Source of the DNA: Candidatus Stoquefichus massiliensis AP9
GTDB lineage: Bacteria > Bacillota_I > Bacilli_A > Erysipelotrichales > Coprobacillaceae
DNA: 33,347 nt
Direction of reading: 5' to 3'
Assembly: GCF_000455285.1 (NCBI RefSeq)
Contig: NZ_HG005287.1
Span: forward strand, 250,214-283,560
The translations under genes were made by a program, and so were the position numbers. A model generated the notes under the pieces. The model was not told the origin of the DNA, made no database searches, and saw nothing but the letters and a program-made list of their open reading frames with translations. The stretch's first letter is position 1, and each line of letters starts with the position of its first letter. Shown here in pieces: positions 9,965 to 18,642 of the stretch.

Positions 9965-11407
9965 TCAATGATTCAATCCTAAACGCTTAAATTCTTCTTG
10001 TGGTGCATCAACAGCTTTCATCATATCGATCATAGCATTTTCTAATCGATTTTGGATTTCTTGATTATCAATTTGTATTTCTTTTTCTCTCACATCAAAT
10101 AGGAGATTTCCAAACAGATAAGACTGCATATATGATTTCCCTCTCATTTTTAAATAAGGAATTCCATGACTCAATTGATCACCATCAACAATTTGCATTG
10201 TTTCTAAAACATCTTTTGGAAAGAAACTACGCATTTGAGTTGGCATCAGTGTGCATTCTACAAAAGGCTGGTTCGTCTTATCATGACTTGCTTTCATATA
10301 AACATAATCACCATCTGTAATATTGACATGTCCACCATGCATTCCAAACAATGCATAATCATGAATTTTTTGATTTTCTTTCACCACTGGCAATAAAGAT
10401 TTTCCTTCCATATTCTCAGGTTTTTCTAATCCAAAATAATCTAATAGTGTCGGTGCAATATCAATAGTTTGACATAAAGCATCTCTTCTCCCTATGGATT
10501 GCTTAGGAACATGAATATAAAAAGGTATATGAATGATTTCCTGATGCATTGGCCAGAAGTTCTTTCCTAAATAATTGTGTTCTCCTAACAAGAATCCATG
10601 ATCCGTATTGACAATTAACATAGTATCATCCCACATATGATATGCATCCATCATATCCAGAACTTTTCCTAAATAAGTATCACACATTGCAATTAAAGAA
10701 GCATATTCTTTTCGCAACGCACTGACATCTAAATCATCATCCATTGGCATATATGCTGGCCAATTTAATTCCACTTCATCAGGAAGATCATACATTTTTC
10801 GATATTTATCTGGAACATAGAAAGGTTCATGAGGGTCAAATGATTCAATAGTTAAAAACCAGTTATCATTATCTTTATTTTCCTCAATAAATTTCATACC
10901 AGCATGAAAAGTCTTAACAGATGACATATCTTCTTCTACTCGCTGTGCTAATTTATTTGCAGCATGCTGAGTCACTGATATTCCTTTTTTACCATATTTT
11001 GATACGTCTGGCGTTTGTACATTTAAACGTGGTATCCAACGATCCCCTTCTTGTCCTCTAAACCCTTCCCAAGAAGAATATCGATTATGATAAGTACATC
11101 CACCATCCTCAAAATAATGTGAATGATCTGTACAAAGATGGGTATAAATCCCTGCAGCACTCAGTGCTTCAACGACCGAAAAATCGAACGGTTCCAATGG
11201 TCCCCAACTTCTATGCAAAAAATTATATTTCCCAGTATGAAGTTCTCGTCTCGCTGGCATACATGGCATACTGCCACCATAAAACCTATCCATCACACAA
11301 CATTTCTCTTCTAATCTTTTGAAATTGGGTGTATGACACCAATCATTTCCATAAGTTGAAAGATAATTTCTTGTTAATGTATCAAACATGACCATTATGG
11401 CTTTCAT
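9965..11407 (-). CDS. Cytosolic type I sulfatase, Cys-type formylglycine site
   Basis: 480 residues of the alkaline-phosphatase-like sulfatase family. The active-site signature is SMPCMPARRELHTG at residues 46-59. Cys49 in C-x-P-x-R is the residue converted to formylglycine, and R53 follows. Metal-binding residues are suggested by D9 near the N terminus and by NTDHGFLLGEH in the second half. There is no signal peptide (MKAIMVMFDTL starts directly on the first beta strand), so it acts inside the cell on a substrate that has been imported. Its ribosome site AAAGGAG lies in the end of the lacI-type gene, 2 bases before which translation stops, so the two are coupled. The sulfated substrate is not identifiable; linkage to a PTS permease suggests a sulfated mono- or disaccharide. 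Confidence 0.92.
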   Translation of the reverse strand: MKAIMVMFDTLTRNYLSTYGNDWCHTPNFKRLEEKCCVMDRFYGGSMPCMPARRELHTGKYNFLHRSWGPLEPFDFSVVEALSAAGIYTHLCTDHSHYFEDGGCTYHNRYSSWEGFRGQEGDRWIPRLNVQTPDVSKYGKKGISVTQHAANKLAQRVEEDMSSVKTFHAGMKFIEENKDNDNWFLTIESFDPHEPFYVPDKYRKMYDLPDEVELNWPAYMPMDDDLDVSALRKEYASLIAMCDTYLGKVLDMMDAYHMWDDTMLIVNTDHGFLLGEHNYLGKNFWPMHQEIIHIPFYIHVPKQSIGRRDALCQTIDIAPTLLDYFGLEKPENMEGKSLLPVVKENQKIHDYALFGMHGGHVNITDGDYVYMKASHDKTNQPFVECTLMPTQMRSFFPKDVLETMQIVDGDQLSHGIPYLKMRGKSYMQSYLFGNLLFDVREKEIQIDNQEIQNRLENAMIDMMKAVDAPQEEFKRLGLNH

Positions 11408-11409
11408 AC

Positions 11410-12453
11410 TTATTCTCCTTTCTTTAGGAGTTTTACTGTTTCTCTTTCTATAATGACTTCTTTATGATTCTCAAATCTCTCATGATATTCTTGCTCAACA
11501 ATAGAAACATCTTGTTTTAGTATTGATGCAACCAAATAATCTACTGCATAATGATATGACAATGACTCATCACTAGAACCTAAAGTACTCAATGCAGGTT
11601 TGACAAACTTTGATTGAACCAAATTGGTTCCACCAATAATAGATATATCATCTGGAACTTTAATTCCATGATCAGTTAAACATAATAACCCACCAATCGC
11701 AATATCATCATTGGCATATATAATTGAATCAATCTCTCCTTGATGGATACAATCTATCATTGTTTTTGTCACTTCATAACCTGCTTCATAAGTACTGGCT
11801 TCAGCATAAAACAACTTACTCTCATCAATATCCAAATGTGCACGATGTAATGATTGTAAATAATTTTCTAATCGCCTAATTGATCCTAATGTATCTAAAG
11901 ACCCTAATACAAAGGCAATCTTAGAAAAATGATGTTGCAACAAATATTCTGTAATCTTGCATGATTTATCATGTTTAGAATTGAATTGTGGCAATGATTT
12001 CACATAGTCTCCCTGTATTTCCCTTCCCATGACAATAATAGGAAAGTCAGGTGAAGCATACTGTAATATAAAATCATCATCAATATTCACTGTATAAATG
12101 ATAGCTCCTGCTGCACGATGTTCAGATATATATTTTTTTGCTGTATGATCATGTTTAAGATATGTTGTTGAAATTAATAAATCAAAATTATGATAAGCTA
12201 CTCTTCTTTGAATAAAATCAATAACCTTAGAAAAGAAAGGTCGAGAAGCATCTTCAACAACTAATAAAATAAGTTTAGAATGACCTTGCTGTAAATCCAC
12301 AGCAAGACCATTCTTCACATATCCTAATTCTCTTGCAGCATTCAAAACGAGAGTTCTTGTTTCTTCTTTGATTTTAGAATTTCCATTTAAAGCCATGGAA
12401 ACAGTCGATACTCCTAAATTTAATTTTTTTGCTATATCTTTAATTGTTACCAT
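11410..12453 (-). CDS. LacI-family transcriptional regulator
   Basis: 347 residues. The N-terminal helix-turn-helix is TIKDIAKKLNLGVSTVSMALNG (residues 3-24), followed by the hinge helix region ending near ELGYVKN and a periplasmic-binding-like sugar domain (about 60-335). Start ATG at 12453 follows AAGGTGATTAT. It lies inside the operon between the PTS EIIC gene (63-bp gap) and the sulfatase gene (2-bp gap), so it is autoregulated if it binds the operon promoter. The two TGAAACGTTTCA palindromes at that promoter have the central CG typical of LacI-family operators and are the obvious candidate sites. The inducer is presumably the sulfated sugar or its phosphate, which is inference. Confidence 0.93.
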   Translation of the reverse strand: MVTIKDIAKKLNLGVSTVSMALNGNSKIKEETRTLVLNAARELGYVKNGLAVDLQQGHSKLILLVVEDASRPFFSKVIDFIQRRVAYHNFDLLISTTYLKHDHTAKKYISEHRAAGAIIYTVNIDDDFILQYASPDFPIIVMGREIQGDYVKSLPQFNSKHDKSCKITEYLLQHHFSKIAFVLGSLDTLGSIRRLENYLQSLHRAHLDIDESKLFYAEASTYEAGYEVTKTMIDCIHQGEIDSIIYANDDIAIGGLLCLTDHGIKVPDDISIIGGTNLVQSKFVKPALSTLGSSDESLSYHYAVDYLVASILKQDVSIVEQEYHERFENHKEVIIERETVKLLKKGE

Positions 12454-12516
12454 ATAATCACCTTATTTCCCTAATAATAGTCATTATATCATAACTTATT
12501 TCATTAATCTTCCTTT

Positions 12517-13821
12517 TTATTGATCTAGACTTGCATTTTCCTCCTGAAGGAGTTGTTTATCATACATTTTTACAAATGGGAATAAAATGACAACATCAAT
12601 GGCAAACATAATTAACCACATGAAGATTGTTTTCACATCACCTGTTGATAAGAATAAATTCAAGATTCCAGGACAAGTAAATGGTAAACTGATATAAATA
12701 CTTCCTATCACTCCAGAATCCATTAATATATAAGCAGCTGTACACATAATTACATTACAAATCATAATTGGTAATGCTAGTAAAACGTTCATAACAATTG
12801 GTACACCAAATGTTAATGGTTCATTGATATTAAACATATCTGGTACCAATGCTAATTTTCTTAATGATTTTAACTGAGCTGATTTTGCAACTAAGAAGAA
12901 AACTAACATCATTGCTGGATAAGACATCCAGTTTCCAAAGATTGTCATAAATGCTCCAGCTAAAGGTGTAGGTGTTCCTTGCCCTGTCATAATAAATTGA
13001 GCATTGATTGCTAAGTTTGCAGTTGTAATAGGTGTTAAAACAGATCCTACTAAGTTATTTCCATGAATCCCCATGAACCAGAATAAACTTAATAAAATAC
13101 TAATCATAATCACTGATGGTAAAGAACCAGAAGCAGATAATAATGGTTGAATTAACGCATAAATTAATTTACAAAGATTTGTATCCATCAGACTTAAACT
13201 AATCACATTGGCAATTAAGAATAAGATTGTTGAGATTGTAAACGGTATTAATGCTTCAAATGGCGCTGAAACATTAGGTGGAACTTGTTCAGGTAATTTA
13301 ATCTTAAAGTTTCTCACTTTGCAGAAGCGATAGATTTCACATACCACAAAAGCCACAATAATTGCATAGAACATTCCTACTCCACCTAGATTCCCAGCAG
13401 AGATAACTGTCCCAAGTTCTTTTGTCGTAAAAGGTGCAGCAGATGTTAAAAAGAAAATAAACAATGAACAAAATCCAACAGCTAATCTATCAATTTCATA
13501 ATCCTTAGCAAGTTCATATGCGACTCCAAAAGCCACATAAACTGCAATAAAGTTAATTGTTAAGTTAAAAACAGATAGTAAAACCTCTCCATTCGTTGTT
13601 GCCCATGCTTTCCATGACAATAAGAATGAATAAAAGAAATTTGTTGCTTCCATTGTTGCAGGTACTGGTGGTTGTGCTAACAAACAAAAGATTCCTCCAA
13701 TAATCATAAATGGAATAGTAAACATCATTGCATTCTTTACAGCAGTCAAATGTTTATTATTGTTCAATACATTCGAAACAGGTAGTAATAAATCAGTTAG
13801 TTTTTCAGTCAATGTCTCCAT
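12517..13821 (-). CDS. PTS EIIC permease, cellobiose/lichenan (Lac) family
   Basis: 434 residues, multi-spanning. Family marks are KNAMMFTIPFMIIGG near the N terminus, IKLPEQVPPNVS before the second half, FWFMGIHGNN, and FNINEPLTFGVPIVMN with the conserved Glu of the sugar site. It is the membrane channel that imports and phosphorylates a beta-glycoside with help from EIIA and EIIB, neither of which is encoded nearby. Start ATG at 13821 follows GGGAGG at 7 nt. It is the first gene of an operon with the LacI regulator, sulfatase and maturase, which hints at a sulfated glycoside as substrate. If so, C6 of the sugar being phosphorylated cannot carry the sulfate. Confidence 0.92.
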   Translation of the reverse strand: METLTEKLTDLLLPVSNVLNNNKHLTAVKNAMMFTIPFMIIGGIFCLLAQPPVPATMEATNFFYSFLLSWKAWATTNGEVLLSVFNLTINFIAVYVAFGVAYELAKDYEIDRLAVGFCSLFIFFLTSAAPFTTKELGTVISAGNLGGVGMFYAIIVAFVVCEIYRFCKVRNFKIKLPEQVPPNVSAPFEALIPFTISTILFLIANVISLSLMDTNLCKLIYALIQPLLSASGSLPSVIMISILLSLFWFMGIHGNNLVGSVLTPITTANLAINAQFIMTGQGTPTPLAGAFMTIFGNWMSYPAMMLVFFLVAKSAQLKSLRKLALVPDMFNINEPLTFGVPIVMNVLLALPIMICNVIMCTAAYILMDSGVIGSIYISLPFTCPGILNLFLSTGDVKTIFMWLIMFAIDVVILFPFVKMYDKQLLQEENASLDQ

Positions 13822-13844
13822 TTTAATTCCTCCCTAGATGTTTT

Positions 13845-13856
13845 TGAAACGTTTCA
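13845..13856. promoter_or_regulatory. Operator palindrome O1 (TGAAACGTTTCA)
   Basis: A perfect 12-bp palindrome with central CG, located at the predicted transcription start of the EIIC-LacI-sulfatase operon. It is identical to the copy at 13902-13913. It matches the general form of LacI-family sites. Confidence 0.75.
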
Positions 13857-13863
13857 CAATTAT

Positions 13864-13892
13864 AATATACATAATATATATACGTTTGTCAA
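13864..13892 (-). promoter_or_regulatory. Sigma-A promoter of the EIIC-lacI-sulfatase-maturase operon
   Basis: Minus-strand consensus TTGACA (13887-13892), 17-nt spacer, TATATT (13864-13869). The predicted start near 13857 falls on operator O1, and operator O2 lies directly upstream of the -35, so both can block polymerase. Confidence 0.8.
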
Positions 13893-13901
13893 TCGTTTTT
13901 T

Positions 13902-13913
13902 TGAAACGTTTCA
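13902..13913. promoter_or_regulatory. Operator palindrome O2 (TGAAACGTTTCA)
   Basis: Second perfect copy of the 12-bp palindrome, centred 57 bp from the first, about 10 bases upstream of the -35 box. Confidence 0.75.
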
Positions 13914-13923
13914 ATATTTTTTC

Positions 13924-13948
13924 AAAAAAATAACATCTTTCGATGTTA
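13924..13948 (-). terminator. Terminator of the DegV gene
   Basis: TAACATC / GATGTTA stem with a 4-nt loop, followed on the minus strand by seven T residues. It overlaps the DegV stop codon and insulates DegV from the sulfatase operon promoter. Confidence 0.8.
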
Positions 13949-14779
13949 CTTCTTTATTGTTTGAATTGCAATACACCCAGGACCACCTTGAGTAATAAAT
14001 GCTGGAGATAGTTTATATAATTCAATTTCTACATTTGCAAAAGCCTCCTGTATTTGAACTATTGCTGATTTTGCCTGTTCTAACACACCTGCATGAGTGA
14101 CATATATCTTATAATCTTCATTCACTCCCATTTCCTGAAAAGCTTTAATAATTTCCTTGATTGCACTTTTAAATGTTTTTTTCATACCATATTTTTCTAA
14201 ACGTTTTGCATCTTTTGTTGTTGTCATAATAGGTGTAATTCTTAACATTCCACCTACCGTTGCTGCTAAAGGGGTTAAACGCCCACCACGCTTTAAAAAT
14301 CCAAAATCCTGAGGAATTAAAAACGATTTCTCTGTTGCAATACTTTTATGTAATTCTTTCATAATATTATCTAAAGATAATCCTTCATTCTTTAGTTTAA
14401 CAGCTTTTTCAACTAAATATCTTTCAGGTCCACATAGTGTCATTGAGTTAATTACATGTATATTATCATTATTTTCAACACTTTCTTTAGCACCTAAAGT
14501 ACTTTGATAAGTCCCTGATAATCCATCAGCCATATTAATAACCAATAACTCTTCATCTTTATTATTTTCAAATAATTCCATAGTTACCCCTATTGATGGT
14601 TGTGATGAACTTGGAACATGCCCTTGCTTAACAATTTCTAAAAATTCATCGCTTTCTATATCAACAAATTCACGATAACTTTTTTTATTGACAACAACAT
14701 TCAATGGTAAAACTTCAATTCCTAATTTTTTTCCTTCTTCAGGTGAATATAAAGAACCTGTATCTGTTATAATCTTCAT
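13946..14779 (-). CDS. DegV-family fatty-acid-binding protein
   Basis: 277 residues, normal for the family. DegV/FakB proteins bind a fatty acid and present it to FakA kinase for phosphorylation. Visible features are the N-terminal ITDTGSLYSPEEG strand-loop, the PSSSQPSIG loop that contacts the carboxylate, the ADGLSGTYQS motif, and a C-terminal TQGGPGCIAI. No FakA gene is in the window, so this is probably one of several FakB-like proteins. Start ATG at 14779 follows AAGGAGAAAAGTT. Monocistronic, with its own terminator. Confidence 0.9.
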   Translation of the reverse strand: MKIITDTGSLYSPEEGKKLGIEVLPLNVVVNKKSYREFVDIESDEFLEIVKQGHVPSSSQPSIGVTMELFENNKDEELLVINMADGLSGTYQSTLGAKESVENNDNIHVINSMTLCGPERYLVEKAVKLKNEGLSLDNIMKELHKSIATEKSFLIPQDFGFLKRGGRLTPLAATVGGMLRITPIMTTTKDAKRLEKYGMKKTFKSAIKEIIKAFQEMGVNEDYKIYVTHAGVLEQAKSAIVQIQEAFANVEIELYKLSPAFITQGGPGCIAIQTIKK

Positions 14780-14814
14780 AACTTTTCTCCTTGTAAAATA
14801 TTCCTCTTACATAT

Positions 14815-14843
14815 AAGTTATCAAATATGTAGAAATATGTCAA
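14815..14843 (-). promoter_or_regulatory. Candidate promoter of the DegV gene
   Basis: A perfect TTGACA (14838-14843, minus strand) is followed after 17 nt by a weak TAACTT (14815-14820). The -35 is convincing; the -10 is not. Confidence 0.4.
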
Positions 14844-14967
14844 TAAAAACGTAGTTTTTAAAACCACATTCAATAGAGAAAAAATCTATTTTGGTAATAA
14901 TTTTTTATAAATATCATGTTATTATTTTAATTATTTTTATTCTGTGGTATTATATATGTAGATAAAT

Positions 14968-14989
14968 GATATGTCATTGATGACACATC
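14968..14989. promoter_or_regulatory. Inverted repeat upstream of the ABC permease-ATPase pair
   Basis: GATATGTCAT and ATGACACATC are 10-bp arms separated by TG, with 9 of 10 positions matching. It lies 23 bases upstream of the predicted -35. It could be an operator or a structured element. Otherwise the 281-base spacer 14780-15060 is AT-rich and holds only this repeat and the two promoters. Confidence 0.4.
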
Positions 14990-15011
14990 TATGTTGTTTA
15001 TGCCATATATA

Positions 15012-15039
15012 TTGTCTTACTTATATAAGGGAATATAAT
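15012..15039 (+). promoter_or_regulatory. Predicted promoter of the ABC permease-ATPase pair
   Basis: TTGTCT (15012-15017), 16-nt spacer, TATAAT (15034-15039), 21 bases before the permease ATG. Confidence 0.55.
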
Positions 15040-15060
15040 AAAATTGAGAGGTGAAAGAAT

Positions 15061-16386
15061 ATGTTTACATTTATCAAAAAGATTTACAAGAATCAAAGGA
15101 AAGATTATGTAATGCTGTTAATTATACTGATATTTCTTTCTTCATTTGAATTTACGTTTTTAGCTATGTATGATGCTTTTACACAATTCAATCTTCACTG
15201 GACAGTACGTTCCGCATTGCATGGTATTCCTGTACTCGCTTCGCTAGTAGCATTGGTATTAAATATTTTTGTTACAAAATATTTTATAGAAAATAAAAAA
15301 CAAGAATTTTCTATATTGTTACTTTCTGGAAGAAAACCTAAAGATTTACTTATTTATTTATTGTTACAATTTTTACCATTAATGGTTATAGCTTACATCA
15401 TTGCCGCTATCATTGGTTCAGCTTTTATGTATTTGATTAATTGGTTCCCTCAAATACAAAACAGTACCTTAATATTAAATTATTCATTCATTAATGTTTG
15501 TTTCTATAGTTTTATGTATTTTGTTTTCGCATTTATTGTTATTTTAGCACTGTGTGCTCACCAATTTGTGAATTTAGATAAAGACTTAGCAAAATATCTC
15601 TCACAAAAAGCATCGATAAGTAAACCTGCATATATAATTAAAGCAAGTGCAGTATCTTCTAAAAGAAAAATACCTTGGTTAATGATTATTTTCAGTCTTG
15701 GAGCAATTTACTTAACAGTGGCTTCACTATTAAACCTTTTGCAGACGAATTTATCGACAACAGATTTATTAATGTCATTTACTTATGCTTTAGCAGGTAT
15801 CTTCATGTTAGTGATGACAGTGATTCCATTATTATATGATCTATTACATCACCGACTACTTAAACATCCTATACTTATGAATGCTTTATCTAGTTTTAAT
15901 GAATTTGCCAGAGTTATGGTCGTACTAGCAACACTAAACATGATTATCTTACCTATTCAGTTATTCTTGATTTTCTTCGGAGCCAAACAAGAATTGATAC
16001 AGGCAATAACACTTCCATGTTTTATCATGATGATTATTATGATTGCTTTAAGTTTCATATTAAGATTCTTTATCTATAATCAAGAATCACGTTCAACATT
16101 CGCAAAATTAAACGCTATAGGGTATAGCCCACATATTTTAAATCAAATAACTCTTATTAAAAATATTTTATTTCTATTTTTAATCTTTATAATTCCTTTA
16201 TTGTTTATGGGAGAATTATTTTATAGGGCATATAATCAAGGTTTATTATCTATAAATATTATTAGTATAATGATGATTACTTATCTAATCATTAATTGTT
16301 TAGTATTTATTTACACTTGTGTTCAAGAAAGAATTTCATTAAAGGAGGTAACACAAAATGTCAAATATCTTAATAGAGGCCAGTAA
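15061..16386 (+). CDS. ABC transporter permease, FtsX-like, 10 TM, no large outer domain
   Basis: 441 residues. By eye there are about ten hydrophobic segments (near 17-38, 53-73, 95-127, 141-168, 205-226, 235-258, 281-308, 313-331, 362-388 and 397-418). The N-terminal MFTFIKKIYKNQRKDY and the KKQEFSILLLSGRK segment after TM2 resemble BceB/FtsX-type permeases, whose cytoplasmic coupling helix lies there. Typical BceB is about 650 residues with a ~200-residue outer loop between TM7 and TM8; here that loop is missing. The next gene overlaps its 3' end by 29 bases and encodes an ATPase, so the two form a transporter. No kinase/regulator pair is adjacent. Substrate unknown. GAGAGGTGA supplies the ribosome site. 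Confidence 0.82.
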   Translation: MFTFIKKIYKNQRKDYVMLLIILIFLSSFEFTFLAMYDAFTQFNLHWTVRSALHGIPVLASLVALVLNIFVTKYFIENKKQEFSILLLSGRKPKDLLIYLLLQFLPLMVIAYIIAAIIGSAFMYLINWFPQIQNSTLILNYSFINVCFYSFMYFVFAFIVILALCAHQFVNLDKDLAKYLSQKASISKPAYIIKASAVSSKRKIPWLMIIFSLGAIYLTVASLLNLLQTNLSTTDLLMSFTYALAGIFMLVMTVIPLLYDLLHHRLLKHPILMNALSSFNEFARVMVVLATLNMIILPIQLFLIFFGAKQELIQAITLPCFIMMIIMIALSFILRFFIYNQESRSTFAKLNAIGYSPHILNQITLIKNILFLFLIFIIPLLFMGELFYRAYNQGLLSINIISIMMITYLIINCLVFIYTCVQERISLKEVTQNVKYLNRGQ

Positions 16387-17707
16387 TATTTCAAAAATAT
16401 ATGATCCTGATATTTATTTAAAAAGAGGTAAAAATTTTTATGCTTTGAATAATGTTAATTTTCAATTAGAAGAAGGAGATTTTACTTGTGTTATGGGGCC
16501 TTCTGGTTCAGGAAAAAGTACTTTATTAAATTGTTTATCTACATTAGATAAAATTTCATTAGGTAGTGTTAAAATTATGGACACAGATATTTCAACCCTT
16601 AATAAAGATCAGCTATGTCAATTCAGATATGAATATTTAGGATATATATTCCAAAATCATAACTTAGTTCCTTATTTATCAATATTTGATAATATTGCAG
16701 CACCTATTCTTTTAGCCAATCAAGACACGTTAACAATTAAAGCAAAAGTTATAGATCTAGCAAAAACATTGAATATTGAAAAACTTCTTGATAAGTTCCC
16801 AAGCGAGTGTTCTGGTGGCGAATGTCAAAGAGCCGCTATTGCAAGAGCATTAATCAATGATCCTAAGATTATATTCTGTGATGAACCAACTGGTAACTTA
16901 GATTCTAAAAATTCACACCTTGTCTTAAAATTATTATCACAATTAAACAAACAAGGTACAACAATTCTTTTAGTTACACATGATGCAATGATTGCTAGTT
17001 ATGCTAAAAAAATGATGTATCTTTATGATGGTGGTATTCAGTCCGTTATCTACAGACATCAAGGTTCACAAATGGATTTCTTTAAGAAGATTAATGATAT
17101 CACAACTCAGGATAGTATTCTTAAACAATTTTCAGAAGAACCTCTTGAAGAAATACAAGAAAAAAAAGAAGTTGAAGAAGAAAAAACGCAAGAGGATATA
17201 GAAACTATAAAAATCATCAATAAGGAAAGAGCTTTTATTTCAAGACAAGATGTTTATATGATTATTGATGGTCAACCATATGATAAAGAAATTGCTAAAA
17301 GAAATACATTATTCCATATCAATGATACGCATGTTCATTATACAAATCAAAGAAATGATAAGGTAGAATTTGATTTAACAACTATACAAGAGGTTCATTT
17401 CAATTTAAAAGCTCAATTTGTTAATTTTGGATTATTTAGTCAATATATTTTCCATCCTACTGTTGATATGGTTAGTCCTCAAGGAACATATCTCTTTAAA
17501 GTTAAAAACAAAGATGACTTTATAAACATTATTCAATTATTCCATCAACTTCATATTCTTATTGATGATCCACGTCATATTGAAGAAGCTTATAAAAAAT
17601 ATCCGAAAGATTATGAACGTACAAAATTCTTCCAAAGGACTCATAAAGATCTTATTCAATATGATAAAGCAGAAAATATTAATGGCATAACAGGAAATAA
17701 AATTTAA
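16358..17707 (+). CDS. ABC ATPase with unusual C-terminal extension
   Basis: 449 residues, about twice a standard ATPase. Residues 1-232 are a MacB/BceA-type ATPase: Walker A GPSGSGKST at 47-55, signature CSGGECQRAA at 151-160, Walker B IIFCDEPTGNLD with D175-E176, and H-loop His208. An acidic, Glu-rich, probably coiled linker (about 255-285) follows, then a region at about 310-400 with alternating beta-like strands ending in an amphipathic helix (DDFINIIQLFHQLHI). This looks like a PH-like fold, which is inference. A charged tail (401-449) closes the protein. The start is set by AAAGGAGG 9 nt before the ATG at 16358, inside the permease gene, so the two are translated together. The extension may link ATPase activity to a membrane lipid or partner. 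Confidence 0.88.
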   Translation: MSNILIEASNISKIYDPDIYLKRGKNFYALNNVNFQLEEGDFTCVMGPSGSGKSTLLNCLSTLDKISLGSVKIMDTDISTLNKDQLCQFRYEYLGYIFQNHNLVPYLSIFDNIAAPILLANQDTLTIKAKVIDLAKTLNIEKLLDKFPSECSGGECQRAAIARALINDPKIIFCDEPTGNLDSKNSHLVLKLLSQLNKQGTTILLVTHDAMIASYAKKMMYLYDGGIQSVIYRHQGSQMDFFKKINDITTQDSILKQFSEEPLEEIQEKKEVEEEKTQEDIETIKIINKERAFISRQDVYMIIDGQPYDKEIAKRNTLFHINDTHVHYTNQRNDKVEFDLTTIQEVHFNLKAQFVNFGLFSQYIFHPTVDMVSPQGTYLFKVKNKDDFINIIQLFHQLHILIDDPRHIEEAYKKYPKDYERTKFFQRTHKDLIQYDKAENINGITGNKI

Positions 17708-17710
17708 AGA

Positions 17711-17745
17711 TAAAGCTATAATCGAATGATTATAGCTTTATTCTT
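17711..17745. terminator. Bidirectional terminator between the ABC ATPase and ROK genes
   Basis: A perfect 13-bp stem (17711-17723 with 17728-17740) around a GAAT loop, with T-rich sequence on both sides. It overlaps the ROK stop codon. Confidence 0.8.
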
Positions 17746-18620
17746 TCGTATGCATTTGATATAGCACCTAAAATATTTGCATCATTTTGATATGCACATC
17801 GTTCTATTTTGGTTGTAATTAAATGAGAAAAACGTTGAGGCAATGATTCATTAAACAATGTTTGTATCTTTTCAATAAACCAATCTTCTTCTGAAATACC
17901 TCCACCAATACATATAATCTCAGGGTTATAACAGATGACCATTGTATTTAAGGCAAAGATAATATTTTGACACCATTCTTCAATAGATTCACTTGCAAGA
18001 TGATGGCCTTTTAAATACAAATCACAAATATCTTTTCCAAATTGCAAGTGTTGATCAGTAGAAACTTTCATATTATAAATGTCAACTAATGCTGGCATAG
18101 ACGCATAATGTGACAAACTCATCATCTTCCCATCTTTCATACTAAATGGGAGACACGAAAACTCTCCAGCTAAATGATTGACCCCAGTGATATCATTTTC
18201 CCCTTGATAAACACAGCCACCAACACCTGTTCCAATAATCAGAAAAGCACTCATCCGACTACCTTTTGCATTACCAAAGCGTAGTTCACATAGTCCTGCT
18301 GCCTTCGCATCATTCATAGCAAAGACAGGCTTAAATAAACGTTGGCTCATTTCAGAGTTGATATTCGTTTGAAACATCACACTTACTGTATCAGCTGCTT
18401 TTGATAAGACATTTGAATCATTATCAATGATTCCTGGAGCACTCACACCCACATAATCAATATGTTGCATATCAATCCCTTGACAAAGGCTATCATAAAA
18501 ATCATCCTTTGTATTCATTTTCCTTGTTTCCTTTTTCCATTTCTTAATAATATGAAAATCTTGATCAACAAGTGCATACTTAATATATGTCCCACCAATA
18601 TCAATTCCTAAATGATTCAT
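17730..18620 (-). CDS. ROK-family sugar kinase (BglK-like)
   Basis: About 296 residues from the ATG at 18620, which lies 8 nt after AGGAGG; a GTG one codon earlier is less well placed. The ATP/phosphate site is GIDIGGTYIKYAL at the N terminus, NDAKAAGLCE carries the catalytic Asp of ROK kinases, and IGTGVGGCV is the second phosphate loop. The CxCGxxGCxE zinc motif of many ROK proteins is absent. There is no DNA-binding domain, so it is a kinase rather than a NagC-type repressor. It follows a GH4 6-phospho-beta-glucosidase gene by 22 bases in an operon; ROK beta-glucoside kinases phosphorylate unphosphorylated cellobiose-type sugars so that GH4 can cleave them. It might instead phosphorylate the glucose released. 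Specificity is inferred. Confidence 0.87.
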   Translation of the reverse strand: MNHLGIDIGGTYIKYALVDQDFHIIKKWKKETRKMNTKDDFYDSLCQGIDMQHIDYVGVSAPGIIDNDSNVLSKAADTVSVMFQTNINSEMSQRLFKPVFAMNDAKAAGLCELRFGNAKGSRMSAFLIIGTGVGGCVYQGENDITGVNHLAGEFSCLPFSMKDGKMMSLSHYASMPALVDIYNMKVSTDQHLQFGKDICDLYLKGHHLASESIEEWCQNIIFALNTMVICYNPEIICIGGGISEEDWFIEKIQTLFNESLPQRFSHLITTKIERCAYQNDANILGAISNAYERIKL

Positions 18621-18642
18621 CACGATAACCTCCTATTTTTTA

